Shown: positions 8,305 to 16,877 of the stretch, in pieces
Layout: each line of letters begins with the position of its first letter
How positions within the stretch are numbered: the stretch's first letter is position 1
Assembly (NCBI GenBank): GCA_030594645.1
Contig: JAUVEU010000013.1
Location: 1-54,693 of the forward strand
Direction of reading: 5' to 3'
From: Candidatus Aegiribacteria sp.
GTDB taxonomy: Bacteria > Fermentibacterota > Fermentibacteria > Fermentibacterales > JCC-6
Length of the DNA: 54,693 nucleotides
Made by a program: the position numbers and the translations under genes
The notes under the pieces: generated by a model
Told to the model about the DNA's origin: nothing
Database searches by the model: none
What the model saw: only the letters and a program-made list of their open reading frames with translations

Positions 8305-9402
8305 ATGAAATTATTAAAGTATTCAGGATTATTGACGATATCAGTATTACTCTGTCTTTCCTGCAGCGATGAATGTTATGATCAAGATGTAAGCATTATC
8401 CCCATTGATACACTGCACATTGCGGGTTCAATAGGCATCGAAATAGGCGACAGCAACTACGTTTTCGGTACCATAAGCGACTTTGATTATGCACCGGACG
8501 GAAGAATCCTGATTCTGGACAATCTTAAGTGCTGCATATTTGTCTATTCCCTGGCGGGTGAATTCATAGAACGAATCGGCAGGCCGGGCTCCGGCCCCGG
8601 AGATATGCAGTTTCCATCTTTGTTTGAAGTCCTTGGAAACGGTACTATCTGCGTAAAAGATCAGCCTTTCTGGTATGTCTACGATTCCGGAGGTAATTTC
8701 ATTAATTCAACTCATCTGGGGCGAAGTGTTCCAATGAGCATGATTTCAGTGGGTAATGAAGATGTTGTCGGAATCCGGAACCGGATGGACTTTCTGGAAA
8801 CCGGAGAGCTGCATGTGACTAAGCGTATAGCTCTATGGAATGGAATAATCCCTGATACTACTGAAACAGTCTTTTTTGAGCAGGAGTTTCTACTTAATCT
8901 GGAGGACACTCCCAATAATGTTATTGAAATGGATCTATTTTCAGCAACAGCCGCCGCAGGAGAGGATAGAGTATACGTAGCGCCCTCCCCTACCGATACG
9001 CCTGTTATCTACTGCTACCGGTTTGATGGCTCAATAGCGGATACCCTGTACCTTCCGTATGCTGAAATCCCGAAATCTCCTCACGAAATCGAAGCAGAAA
9101 AGCTACTTATCGAGTTGAGAGTCTATCAGGGCGCTCAAAGGACCATGGTCTGGGAACCACTGCTGAACCGTCCTATGATACGCTGCATGGGAGTTGACAG
9201 TCTGGACAATTTATGGGTGCAGAGGGGAACGGAGCTTTCGCCAACCTTCGACATTTTCGATAACCGGGGCTTCTTTCTGTACACTGCCGGTCTGCCTGAC
9301 AGAGAAGATGCTTACAAATGGAAATTTGATATATCCCCTGGCGGTATCATGGCTGTCCCTGAGGATCCGGAATTCTACCCTTTGCTTTACATCGTTGAGT
9401 GA
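8305..9402 (+). CDS. Six-bladed beta-propeller lipoprotein
   Basis: Starts with a lipoprotein signal (KYSGLLTISVLLCLSCS, lipobox LCLSC). It continues into NHL/six-bladed propeller blades: ISDFDYAPDGRILILDNLKC, FVYSLAGEFIERIGRPGSGPGDMQFP, YVYDSGGNFIN, IYCYRFDGSIADTLYLPY and DNLWVQRG...FDIFDNRG. The IGRPGSGPG(D/E) insert is characteristic of the surface 6-bladed propeller proteins common in FCB-group bacteria. Length 365 residues, complete. The role is probably binding of a glycan or peptide at the cell surface; substrate unknown. Confidence 0.75.
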   Translation: MKLLKYSGLLTISVLLCLSCSDECYDQDVSIIPIDTLHIAGSIGIEIGDSNYVFGTISDFDYAPDGRILILDNLKCCIFVYSLAGEFIERIGRPGSGPGDMQFPSLFEVLGNGTICVKDQPFWYVYDSGGNFINSTHLGRSVPMSMISVGNEDVVGIRNRMDFLETGELHVTKRIALWNGIIPDTTETVFFEQEFLLNLEDTPNNVIEMDLFSATAAAGEDRVYVAPSPTDTPVIYCYRFDGSIADTLYLPYAEIPKSPHEIEAEKLLIELRVYQGAQRTMVWEPLLNRPMIRCMGVDSLDNLWVQRGTELSPTFDIFDNRGFFLYTAGLPDREDAYKWKFDISPGGIMAVPEDPEFYPLLYIVE

Positions 9403-9434
9403 ACGGTGCCACCCACCAATAAAGCGACATACAA

Positions 9435-10211
9435 TTACTGATTCTTGGCAATATATAGGAGGATAGAGGCGGAAATCGCTGCGTTTAGGGATTCCACTCC
9501 TTCTTTCATATGTATGCTGACAGTGCCATCCAGTCGTTCATGAACTTCTTCTGAGATTCCATGAGCTTCCGAGCCGATTACTATGCCGATGCTTCCGGTT
9601 GAGGATCTGATCTGCTCAATAGAGCCTCCAGAAACTTCAGCCCCGAAAAATGTGCATTTATCGGAGTTCTTCAGCATGAATGACGGCAGGTCGATATCAA
9701 ACAGAACAGGTACTTTCATATTGGTTCCAGTTGATGCACGGGTAACCTTTGGCGTAAATGGACAGCAGCAGCCTTCTCCCATAATCACACAGCTGCACCC
9801 GAATGCAGCAGCGGATCGAATGATTGTTCCTGTATTCCCGGGATCGGATATTCCGTCCAGCAGAAGAAAAGTTCCTTCCGGCTTCAATTCGTTTTCCTTG
9901 ATTTCAGGTAATGCACAGACAGCGATGATTCCCTGGGAGTGAGCGGTGTCTGATATTTCTGAAAAGAGTTTCGGAGGAATTTCCAGAATAACAATTCCTG
10001 CTTCGGATGCATTGTCAGCGACAGCTCTGGAAGCAGAAGTGGCTTCCTCAGAGAGGATGATCCACTTCGGTTCGCTATTACATAAATAGTCAGCAACGAA
10101 CCGTGAACCTTCCATAATGAAAGCTCCGTGTTTCATTATGTATGATCTGGAATGCAAACTTCTTGATATTTTCAATCGATTGTTTGAACTACCGGTTACT
10201 CTTAAATACAT
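9435..10211 (-). CDS. SpoU/TrmH-family RNA 2'-O-methyltransferase
   Basis: SPOUT methyltransferase of 258 residues. An N-terminal substrate-binding domain (LHSRSYIMKHGAFIMEGSRFVADYL, about 15-95) precedes the knotted catalytic domain. Motif 1 is FLLLDGISDPGNTGTIIRSAAAFG, motif 2 GIVIGSEAHGISEEV and motif 3 SIHMKEGVESLNAAISASILLY. These bind SAM in a trefoil knot and methylate a ribose in rRNA or tRNA; the exact nucleotide cannot be read. It lies downstream of the sugar-nucleotide epimerase gene, 32 bases away. Confidence 0.9.
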   Translation of the reverse strand: MYLRVTGSSNNRLKISRSLHSRSYIMKHGAFIMEGSRFVADYLCNSEPKWIILSEEATSASRAVADNASEAGIVILEIPPKLFSEISDTAHSQGIIAVCALPEIKENELKPEGTFLLLDGISDPGNTGTIIRSAAAFGCSCVIMGEGCCCPFTPKVTRASTGTNMKVPVLFDIDLPSFMLKNSDKCTFFGAEVSGGSIEQIRSSTGSIGIVIGSEAHGISEEVHERLDGTVSIHMKEGVESLNAAISASILLYIAKNQ

Positions 10212-10243
10212 ACTGCTCTGTTTCTGATAAATAGTGACAGGGA

Positions 10244-11209
10244 CTATTTAAGGATGTTTCCTATGATTTCTTCTATATCGGCTTTCGGGTAAGATCCTGT
10301 TAAAGACATCAAAAGGGTAACATCCGGTGCCCTTCGCCTCATATCTTCAAAGTCATCAGGATATGCTTCCTCGTATGAGATAAACCTGATCTCCGAATTT
10401 GAGCCCGATACTTCCCTTACTTTTTTCGCAAGATCACCAATCGATATCTCCTGCGTTGAACCGATATTGACTACTTTACCGATAGCCTCAGGATTTTCAA
10501 CAAGTGCGGCTATCGCATCGACAACTTCATAAACCATGCTGAAGCTTCTAGTCTGTTCTCCATCACCAAAAACTGTAATTGGCTTCCCTGAAAGGGCCTG
10601 CTCAATGAATCTCGGAAGTACCATTCCATACCTTCCGGATTGCCTGGGACCAACCGTATTGAAAAGTCTTCCGATGATTACCGGAAGCCCCTTGTCCTTC
10701 CAGTAGGCCAGGGCAAGGAATTCATCTATCGCTTTTGAACAGGCGTAGCTCCACCGGCTTCTGCTGGTTGCGCCGAGGACTATGTCCCCATCCTCACGAA
10801 AAGGTATGCTTTCACTCTTCCCATACACTTCGGAAGTGGACGCGATGAAGACTGGAGTACTATCTCCACTTGCGGCCAATAAGATGTTTTCTGTTCCCTT
10901 CACATTTGTTTCAATCGTCTCAACCGGCCTTTGTATGATGTTTTCCACACCTACAGCGGCTGCCAGATGTATGACTTTATTGCACTGGTGTACCATTCCG
11001 CGGGTGAGAGATTCGTCAAGAACAGACCCTATAACGAATCTGAATGATGAATTGTCTGAGCAGTCGTCAAGGTTTGAAAGGCTTCCTGTTGACAGATCGT
11101 CCAGAACCAGAACGCTGTTTCCCTTCGACAACAGGAACTCACAAAGATGTGAACCTATGAATCCGGCTCCACCTGTTACAAGGTAATCGTATCTTCTAGG
11201 TCCTGGCAT
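10244..11209 (-). CDS. NAD-dependent sugar-nucleotide epimerase/dehydratase
   Basis: Extended short-chain dehydrogenase of 321 residues. N-terminal LVTGGAGFIGSHLCEFLL (GxxGxxG NAD fold), HLAAAVGVENIIQRP, ASTSEVYG, the catalytic YACSKAID (YxxxK), GRLFNTVGPRQ and GDGEQTRSFSMVYEVVDAI match UDP-glucose 4-epimerase / UDP-glucuronate decarboxylase-like enzymes. The product is probably a nucleotide sugar for envelope glycans. Start ATG 11209 has AGAGAGGAA upstream; an upstream ATG at 11251 would intrude into the decarboxylase gene. It sits 13 bases after the Na+ pump gene although it has no obvious role in that pathway. Confidence 0.85.
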   Translation of the reverse strand: MPGPRRYDYLVTGGAGFIGSHLCEFLLSKGNSVLVLDDLSTGSLSNLDDCSDNSSFRFVIGSVLDESLTRGMVHQCNKVIHLAAAVGVENIIQRPVETIETNVKGTENILLAASGDSTPVFIASTSEVYGKSESIPFREDGDIVLGATSRSRWSYACSKAIDEFLALAYWKDKGLPVIIGRLFNTVGPRQSGRYGMVLPRFIEQALSGKPITVFGDGEQTRSFSMVYEVVDAIAALVENPEAIGKVVNIGSTQEISIGDLAKKVREVSGSNSEIRFISYEEAYPDDFEDMRRRAPDVTLLMSLTGSYPKADIEEIIGNILK

Positions 11210-11222
11210 ACTTGTTCCTCTC

Positions 11223-12431
11223 TTAATGCGGCACAATGCTGAGAAGCACACCGGCAGCTATCGCGCTTCCGATAACTCCAGCAACGTTTGGTGCCATTGC
11301 ATGCATCAGAAGATGGTTTTTAGGGTCATACTTGCGACCCTCTATCTCAACAACCCTTGCGGAATCCGGAACCGCGGACACTCCCGCTGCACCAATAAGC
11401 GGGTTGATCTTATTGTCACCCCTCAGGAAAAGGTTCATGAACTTCGCGAAAAGCACTCCTCCAGCGGTCGCTATCGCGAAACTGACAGCACCGAGCACAA
11501 ATATCTTCAAGGAATCGAATGTAAGGAAGTACATCGCCTGTGTGCTGGTTCCGACAGCAAACCCAAGCAGGATTACTACAATATTGTTAAGTGAACCCTG
11601 AGCGCTTTTCGCAAGTCTGTCTGTGACTCCGCTCTCTTTTAACAGATTCCCGAAGAACAGCATTCCCAGAAGAGTAATAGCCCCCGGAGCGATAAAGGAA
11701 GTTATCAGGAAAGCTATGATCGGGAACAGCATTTTTTCCGTTTTTGAAACATGTCGCACAGGTTTCATTCTACGCCTGCGTTCTTCGTCAGTTGTCAGAA
11801 GACGCATTATTGGCGGCTGTATCACAGGCACAAGCCCCATGTAGGAATATGCGGCTATTGCTATTGCTCCGAGTAAGGTGGGTGACATCTGGCTCGCGAC
11901 GAAAATCGCGGTCGGGCCGTCTGCCCCTCCTATTATTCCAATCGATGCCGCCTCCTGCAGATTAAAACCAAGGAGAAGAGACCCGAGCAGGGTGATGAAT
12001 ATTCCTATCTGTGCAGCAGCTCCCAGAAGGAGCAGTTTAGGATTGGAAAGAAGGGCACTGAAATCAGTCATCGCGCCGATTCCAAGAAAGATCAGTGGCG
12101 GGAAGAGACCGCTTTTTACGCCCATATAGAAAAGACTGAACACCGAGTGCTGGCCTCCAAGAACATCCTGATAGCCGATTGGCATGAGTTCTGGATTGTA
12201 TGGGATATTACCCGCGATAATTCCAAATCCGATGGGAACAAGCAGCAGCGGTTCGTAGTCTTTCTTGATAGCCAGATAGATCATCACCAGACCTATGGCG
12301 ATCATAACGATATTACCGATCTCCGCTCTTCCAAAGCCCGTATCATCAAGATACGAAAGAAGGTCAAGTCGCTGACCGTCACCCTGAAGACTACCTGTAA
12401 TCCACATGATCAGCTTTGAGGAAAAGGACAT
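11223..12431 (-). CDS. mmdB: Na+-translocating decarboxylase, beta subunit (methylmalonyl-CoA decarboxylase)
   Basis: Integral membrane subunit of 402 residues with about ten hydrophobic segments. It shows the hallmark of OadB/MmdB/GcdB pumps: SIGIIGGADGPTAIFVAS, whose Asp takes part in Na+ and proton movement. Other hallmarks are the PIGYQDVLGGQHSVFSLFY loop, FLGIGAMTDFSALLSNP, and the C-terminal NPLIGAAGVSAVPDSARV and HAMAPNVAGVIGSAIAAG. In the complex it decarboxylates carboxybiotin and uses the energy to export Na+. It follows the biotin protein gene by 3 bases in the methylmalonyl-CoA operon, which sets the substrate as methylmalonyl-CoA rather than oxaloacetate. Confidence 0.93.
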   Translation of the reverse strand: MSFSSKLIMWITGSLQGDGQRLDLLSYLDDTGFGRAEIGNIVMIAIGLVMIYLAIKKDYEPLLLVPIGFGIIAGNIPYNPELMPIGYQDVLGGQHSVFSLFYMGVKSGLFPPLIFLGIGAMTDFSALLSNPKLLLLGAAAQIGIFITLLGSLLLGFNLQEAASIGIIGGADGPTAIFVASQMSPTLLGAIAIAAYSYMGLVPVIQPPIMRLLTTDEERRRRMKPVRHVSKTEKMLFPIIAFLITSFIAPGAITLLGMLFFGNLLKESGVTDRLAKSAQGSLNNIVVILLGFAVGTSTQAMYFLTFDSLKIFVLGAVSFAIATAGGVLFAKFMNLFLRGDNKINPLIGAAGVSAVPDSARVVEIEGRKYDPKNHLLMHAMAPNVAGVIGSAIAAGVLLSIVPH

Positions 12432-12434
12432 TCG

Positions 12435-12875
12435 TCAGCTCCCGATTTTCATGATGATGGCGTTCTCCAGAATAGTATCTCCCTCAGAAGCAACTATTTC
12501 CTGAACCGTTCCTGTTATGGGAGATTCAATTTCATTCTCCATTTTCATGGCCTCCATGATGGCAACAGGCTGCCCTGCGGAAACCTTATCTCCTTCTTTG
12601 ACAAGAAGTTTCAGTATTAATCCAGGCAATGGTGACAGGATTTCTCCGCCTGTCATAACTGATCCTGGTGCCGAAGTTCTGTCCGGAACTTCAGCAACAT
12701 TCATGACTTCATGTCTTCTTTTGATGACAGGTGTTTTGGATACTCTTCGCATCGGGGTTTCTACGATGACCTGATAAGTTTTTCCGTCAAGAACAACATC
12801 AACTTTATCATCTACAATTCTACCTATGTCTACTGAATAGGTTGTTCCGTCAATTGTTATCTTATATTCACGCAT
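12435..12875 (-). CDS. mmdC: Biotin carboxyl carrier subunit of methylmalonyl-CoA decarboxylase
   Basis: Protein of 146 residues. It has an N-terminal KITIDGTTYSVDIG domain found on decarboxylase/carboxylase carrier proteins, a short linker with Pro, Ser and Ala (about 60-75), and a C-terminal biotinyl domain. The biotin-accepting Lys is K111 in VAIMEAMKMENEI, flanked by LSPLPGLILKLLVKEGDKV and SPITGTVQEI. It carries CO2 from the carboxyltransferase (MmdA) to the membrane pump (MmdB). The start overlaps the OadG-like gene by 8 bases, as expected for coupled subunits. Confidence 0.92.
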   Translation of the reverse strand: MREYKITIDGTTYSVDIGRIVDDKVDVVLDGKTYQVIVETPMRRVSKTPVIKRRHEVMNVAEVPDRTSAPGSVMTGGEILSPLPGLILKLLVKEGDKVSAGQPVAIMEAMKMENEIESPITGTVQEIVASEGDTILENAIIMKIGS

Positions 12876-13287
12876 CTTCTCGGCTCCTGTTCCACACCGA
12901 TCCGGTTTTCTGGAGCTGTTCTGCTTTGCCGGCCAATCTCCAGGGAGAGTAGGGCTTTTCGTGAGTCTCCCACGTAAGTTTCATATTTTCAATCTGATCA
13001 AGGAAACAGAAGTGAGCATGTATTGCCGCTGATACCGCAGTAATTTCATGAGGGGAAAGGTGCCGGATAGATTTTCCTTCGGCATTTTCTCCTTTTTCTG
13101 TCTTTTTTCTTAATCCGAAACCATTTTCGACCCACTTCTCCAGAACAGGCAGAAAAAAGGAAAGGCAGACAAGGCCGGAAAATACAGTAAGCATGCCGAC
13201 AAGGGCAATTCCAAGTCCTCCATGAATGCTTTCAGAGTTCGATTGAGCCTGTGCTATTATCTGTATTATCGTTGCTGTAATTATCAT
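12868..13287 (-). CDS. mmdD: OadG/MmdD-type small membrane subunit of the decarboxylase
   Basis: Protein of 139 residues with one N-terminal membrane helix ([29 protein letters not shown]). A charged linker and an unusual C-terminal extension follow, with [14 protein letters not shown] and then [11 protein letters not shown]. This is the layout of the gamma/delta stabilising subunits. [13 protein letters not shown] matches the segment that in such proteins helps bind the other subunits, and the WRLAGK motif recurs in decarboxylase-associated OadG proteins. Its ATG overlaps the stop of MmdA (ATGA). Confidence 0.85.
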   Translation of the reverse strand: MIITATIIQIIAQAQSNSESIHGGLGIALVGMLTVFSGLVCLSFFLPVLEKWVENGFGLRKKTEKGENAEGKSIRHLSPHEITAVSAAIHAHFCFLDQIENMKLTWETHEKPYSPWRLAGKAEQLQKTGSVWNRSREDA

Positions 13288-14834
13288 AACGGGATATTCC
13301 CATGTTTTTTCGGCGGAAGGGTCTGCCTTTTTCCTGAGAGCATTTCCAGAGCTTTGATCAGGCGAAACCTTGTGTTGGAAGGCATTATCACATCGTCAAT
13401 GTAGCCTCTTGAAGCGGCGTCGTATGGATTGGCGAACTTGGTCCTGTATTGATCAACCAGTTCTTTCTTCCTTTGAACGGGGTCATCCGCCTCTTTTATG
13501 TCATGATGGAAGATGATCTCAACAGCCCCATCAGGACCCATAACAGCGATTTCCGCTGTTGGCCAGGCGTAATTAATATCAGCGCCGATATGTTTGGAAC
13601 TCATGACGTCATATGCTCCGCCGTATGCTTTTCTGGTAATAACAGTGATTTTTGGTACCGTTGCTTCCGCATAAGCGAAGAGAAGTTTTGCGCCGTTTCT
13701 GATGATCCCACCGTACTCCTGTGCGGTACCGGGCATGAAACCGGGTACATCAACAAAAGTCATTATCGGAATATTGAATGCATCGCAGAATCTTACAAAT
13801 CGTGCAGCTTTTATGGAAGCATCATTATCGAGAACCCCTGCAAGGTAGGAAGGCTGATTCGCTATTACTCCAACAGAGTGACCGTTCATTCTTGCGAATC
13901 CTGTTATGATATTCGGAGCAAACATTCTCTGGATCTCAAAGAACTCTTCATTATCCGTAACAGCCTCAATCAGTGTTCGCATCTCATATGGTTTGTTCGG
14001 GTTGGCAGGGATGTAATCGTCCAGCCACATCTCCTGTCTGTCTACAGGATCAGTGCATAGCACTCTGATAGGGTCTTCCATGTTGTTCTGAGGCAGGTAG
14101 CTGATCAGCTTTCGAATAAGAAGAAGAGCTTCCTCTTCGTCATCACAGGCAATACTGCAGACGCCGCTGCGCTTGCTGTGGATTGAAGGCCCCCCAAGCT
14201 GCTCCTTGGTAACATCTTCCCCTGTTACAGTCTTTACAACGTTTGGGCCGGTCACAAACATGTAGCTTATGCCCTTTACCATTATGGTGAAATCCGTAAT
14301 TGCCGGACTGTAAACAGCTCCTCCTGCGCAGGGGCCAAGTATTGCGGATATCTGCGGTATTACTCCTGAATAGAGAACGTTCTTCAGAAAGATCTTCCCG
14401 TAACCAGCAAGACTTTCAATACCTTCCTGGATTCGGGCTCCTCCTGAATCGTTCAGTCCAATAAGGGGAGCTCCGTTCATAGCGGCCATATCCATTATTT
14501 TAAGTATCTTCTCAGCGAATGTTTCTGAAAGACTTCCTCCAAACACCGTGAAATCGTGGGAGAAGACATAAACCTGTCTGCCGTCGATAGTTCCATAACC
14601 GGTAATCACACCGTCTCCCGGAATTTTCTTCTTGTCCAGTCCGAATGCTGTGGATCTGTGTGTAACAAGCATGTCAAATTCCTCAAAACTGTCATGATCA
14701 AGCAACAGATCGATTCTTTCCCTTGCTGTCATCTTTCCCTGAGCGTGCTGCTTCTCAATTCTTTTCTCACCGCCACCGGCAAAGGCTTCTTCACGAAGAG
14801 CGCGGAGTTTGTCAGCTTTCTCAAGAGAACTCAT
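13284..14834 (-). CDS. mmdA: Methylmalonyl-CoA decarboxylase / propionyl-CoA carboxyltransferase subunit
   Basis: Carboxyltransferase of 516 residues, the normal length for MmdA/PccB. Diagnostic segments: [49 protein letters not shown] (first oxyanion hole), [33 protein letters not shown], the C-terminal [13 protein letters not shown], and [13 protein letters not shown] (second oxyanion site). It transfers the carboxyl of (S)-methylmalonyl-CoA to biotin, giving propionyl-CoA. It is 2 bases after the epimerase gene and overlaps the OadG gene by 4, so the operon is tightly coupled. The neighbouring Na+ pump indicates the decarboxylase rather than the ATP-driven carboxylase direction. Confidence 0.93.
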   Translation of the reverse strand: MSSLEKADKLRALREEAFAGGGEKRIEKQHAQGKMTARERIDLLLDHDSFEEFDMLVTHRSTAFGLDKKKIPGDGVITGYGTIDGRQVYVFSHDFTVFGGSLSETFAEKILKIMDMAAMNGAPLIGLNDSGGARIQEGIESLAGYGKIFLKNVLYSGVIPQISAILGPCAGGAVYSPAITDFTIMVKGISYMFVTGPNVVKTVTGEDVTKEQLGGPSIHSKRSGVCSIACDDEEEALLLIRKLISYLPQNNMEDPIRVLCTDPVDRQEMWLDDYIPANPNKPYEMRTLIEAVTDNEEFFEIQRMFAPNIITGFARMNGHSVGVIANQPSYLAGVLDNDASIKAARFVRFCDAFNIPIMTFVDVPGFMPGTAQEYGGIIRNGAKLLFAYAEATVPKITVITRKAYGGAYDVMSSKHIGADINYAWPTAEIAVMGPDGAVEIIFHHDIKEADDPVQRKKELVDQYRTKFANPYDAASRGYIDDVIMPSNTRFRLIKALEMLSGKRQTLPPKKHGNIPL

Positions 14835-14836
14835 TA

Positions 14837-15259
14837 TCAGTTATCCTCTTCCGTTTGTGAATGTTCACATAATTCTGTGAGTACTTTCCCGCTGTCGGAA
14901 GGATGTACAAAGGCTATTTTCGAGCCTCCGGCTCCAGCCCTGGGAGTCGTGTCTATCATCCTGATTCCTTTTTCTATGAATGATTCAATTTCAGCCGCGG
15001 CGCTGTCAACCGCATAGGCGATATGGTGTACTCCCTGACCTCTCTTCTCGATAGCCTTTGCAATCGGACTTTCAGGCGATGTAGGTTCGAGAAGCTCTAT
15101 TCGAGTGTTTCCTATCGCAAACATCGCTACCCGCACTTTTTGTGAAGGCACTTCTTCGATACCGAGTAATTCCAGATCAAGAACGTCTCTGTAGAATGGA
15201 ATTGTCTTCTCAAGACTCTCAACAGCAATTCCGATATGATCAATTCTGCTTACTGCCAT
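14837..15259 (-). CDS. mce: Methylmalonyl-CoA epimerase
   Basis: VOC-fold enzyme of about 140 residues. [27 protein letters not shown] carries the first metal His. [11 protein letters not shown] carries the second His, and the Glu ligands are in RIELLEP and [22 protein letters not shown] is the family C-terminal signature. It interconverts (R)- and (S)-methylmalonyl-CoA between the mutase and the decarboxylase. ATG 15259 has AGGAGAAGG just upstream and overlaps the end of the MeaB gene by 20 bases, preferable to the ATG at 15283. Confidence 0.92.
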   Translation of the reverse strand: MAVSRIDHIGIAVESLEKTIPFYRDVLDLELLGIEEVPSQKVRVAMFAIGNTRIELLEPTSPESPIAKAIEKRGQGVHHIAYAVDSAAAEIESFIEKGIRMIDTTPRAGAGGSKIAFVHPSDSGKVLTELCEHSQTEEDN

Positions 15260-16247
15260 TATCCTTCTCCTGTATCCCTTCAAGGAATCCGCTGAACATC
15301 TCCCCTATCATGTAAGGTGTCGTCTCACCGGAGAGAACCTTTTCAATTGCTCCAGTAATACTGCCGTATTTCTCCGAAATAAGCTTTTTCGCAATATCCG
15401 ATCCTTTTTCCCTGATAATCCCATTCAGTATAAGGGTTGTTCTCCGTTTCGCATTATCCTGGCCGACGACTTCAGACGAAAGCATGGTGTCTACGGCACA
15501 GGTAAGATAATCGATTCCTTCTCCCGTCTGAGCGGAACACCTGATAACGCTTGGTCGGGCTGCATCATCATTCATGAATTCAAGGCTGGCATTAACCGCT
15601 GTTTCGAGCTGTTCTATACCGGGTCTATCCGCCTTGTTCAAAACGATTACATCAGCAATTTCCATAATACCGGCTTTCATGGTCTGAACTTCATCACCAA
15701 GACCTGGCACAAGTACAAGCAGAGTGATATCCGCTAGAGAGGCAACTTCCACTTCCGCCTGACCTACTCCAACCGTCTCCACCAGCACAGGGTCATAGGA
15801 AGCCGCAGTCAGTACTTCAAGAGCGTCCCTTGTTGCCCCGGAAAGACCTCCAAGATGTCCCCTGCTGCCCATGCTCCTGATAAATACTCCAGGATCTGAA
15901 GCGTGGGTCTGCATCCGTACCCTGTCCCCCAGCAGAGCACCGCCGGAAAAAGGTGACGACGGGTCAACGGCTATAACTCCTACTTGCCTGTTGAGATTTC
16001 TCCAGTATTCAATGAGAAGGTTCACAAGAGTACTCTTGCCGGCTCCCGGCGGGCCGGTTACTCCGATGGTTTTTCCCTGCCTGTCCGGATTGTAAAGAGA
16101 GTGGAGTATCATGGAGCTGAGTGGGTGCCCGTTTTCAACCATTGAGAGAACTCGGGCCAGACCTCTGGGTCTGCTTTCCCTCACATCCGTGATAAAACCT
16201 TCAATTTCCGCTGGAAGCAGATTTAGACCTTGACGGATTTGCGCCAT
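15240..16247 (-). CDS. meaB: MeaB/ArgK-type G3E GTPase, methylmalonyl-CoA mutase chaperone
   Basis: GTPase of 335 residues. Walker A is GPPGAGKST (65-73). Then come VIAVDPSSPFSGGALLGDRVRM, FIRSMGSRGHLGGLS (a MeaB hallmark), ETVGVGQAEVEVASLAD (Switch region) and VLNKADRPG (NKxD base specificity). It loads and repairs the B12 cofactor of methylmalonyl-CoA mutase. The gene lies 7 bases after the B12-binding subunit gene, which fits the role. The C-terminal dimerisation tail is present, so the protein looks complete. Confidence 0.93.
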   Translation of the reverse strand: MAQIRQGLNLLPAEIEGFITDVRESRPRGLARVLSMVENGHPLSSMILHSLYNPDRQGKTIGVTGPPGAGKSTLVNLLIEYWRNLNRQVGVIAVDPSSPFSGGALLGDRVRMQTHASDPGVFIRSMGSRGHLGGLSGATRDALEVLTAASYDPVLVETVGVGQAEVEVASLADITLLVLVPGLGDEVQTMKAGIMEIADVIVLNKADRPGIEQLETAVNASLEFMNDDAARPSVIRCSAQTGEGIDYLTCAVDTMLSSEVVGQDNAKRRTTLILNGIIREKGSDIAKKLISEKYGSITGAIEKVLSGETTPYMIGEMFSGFLEGIQEKDNGSKQN

Positions 16248-16254
16248 TGTGGAA

Positions 16255-16653
16255 TTACCCTGACTGGAATTCGTTCTGAATAAAGTCTATAACTTCACTC
16301 GCAGCAGTTCCCGGAGTGAATATAGCCTTGAATCCAGCCTTCTTCAGATCCGGGATATCCTCCTCCGGAATAACTCCTCCTCCAAAAAGGATTATATCAG
16401 TGGCACCCTTTTCATTAAGAAGTCTGGCTACTTCAGGGAACAGGTAATTGTGAGCACCTGACAGCAGAGACAAACCGATGAAATCAACATCCTCCTGGAT
16501 GGCCGCATTCGCTATCGCTTCCGGTGTCTGGCGAATTCCAGTGTAGATAACTTCCATGCCGGCATCGCGCAGAGATCTCGCGATATATTTGGCTCCTCTG
16601 TCATGTCCATCAAGACCCGGTTTTCCGATCAGTATACGTATTCTGCGATCCAT
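16255..16653 (-). CDS. mcmA2: Methylmalonyl-CoA mutase, B12-binding (small/C-terminal) subunit
   Basis: Stand-alone cobalamin-binding domain of about 132 residues. The B12 signature DxHxxG is D15-G-H17-D-R-G20 in [14 protein letters not shown], followed by GLSLLSGAH (SxL motif) and [12 protein letters not shown] (GGG nucleotide-loop pocket). It binds adenosylcobalamin through H17 and pairs with a separate catalytic TIM-barrel subunit; that subunit is not encoded in this window. Start ATG 16653 has GGAGG at good spacing. First gene of the operon, divergent from the PRPP synthetase gene with a 224-bp spacer that must hold both promoters. Confidence 0.9.
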   Translation of the reverse strand: MDRRIRILIGKPGLDGHDRGAKYIARSLRDAGMEVIYTGIRQTPEAIANAAIQEDVDFIGLSLLSGAHNYLFPEVARLLNEKGATDIILFGGGVIPEEDIPDLKKAGFKAIFTPGTAASEVIDFIQNEFQSG

Positions 16654-16877
16654 AATCGCCTCCGGCATTTAGTATTTATGCAATCCTGAATAATCAATAT
16701 GAGAAACCTTCATCTGAGCACTTCCCGAAGGCTCTCCCAATCAGCATAATATAAGCATCTATATTTCCTGTGCATAATCCTGACCTGGAGGTTGAATTAT
16801 AACCGCCTGTACAGTGCTGTTGATGAAATCCGGGATACACTTTTAACTCTCTGTTATCTTTGAATGGAGGGGCGTGA

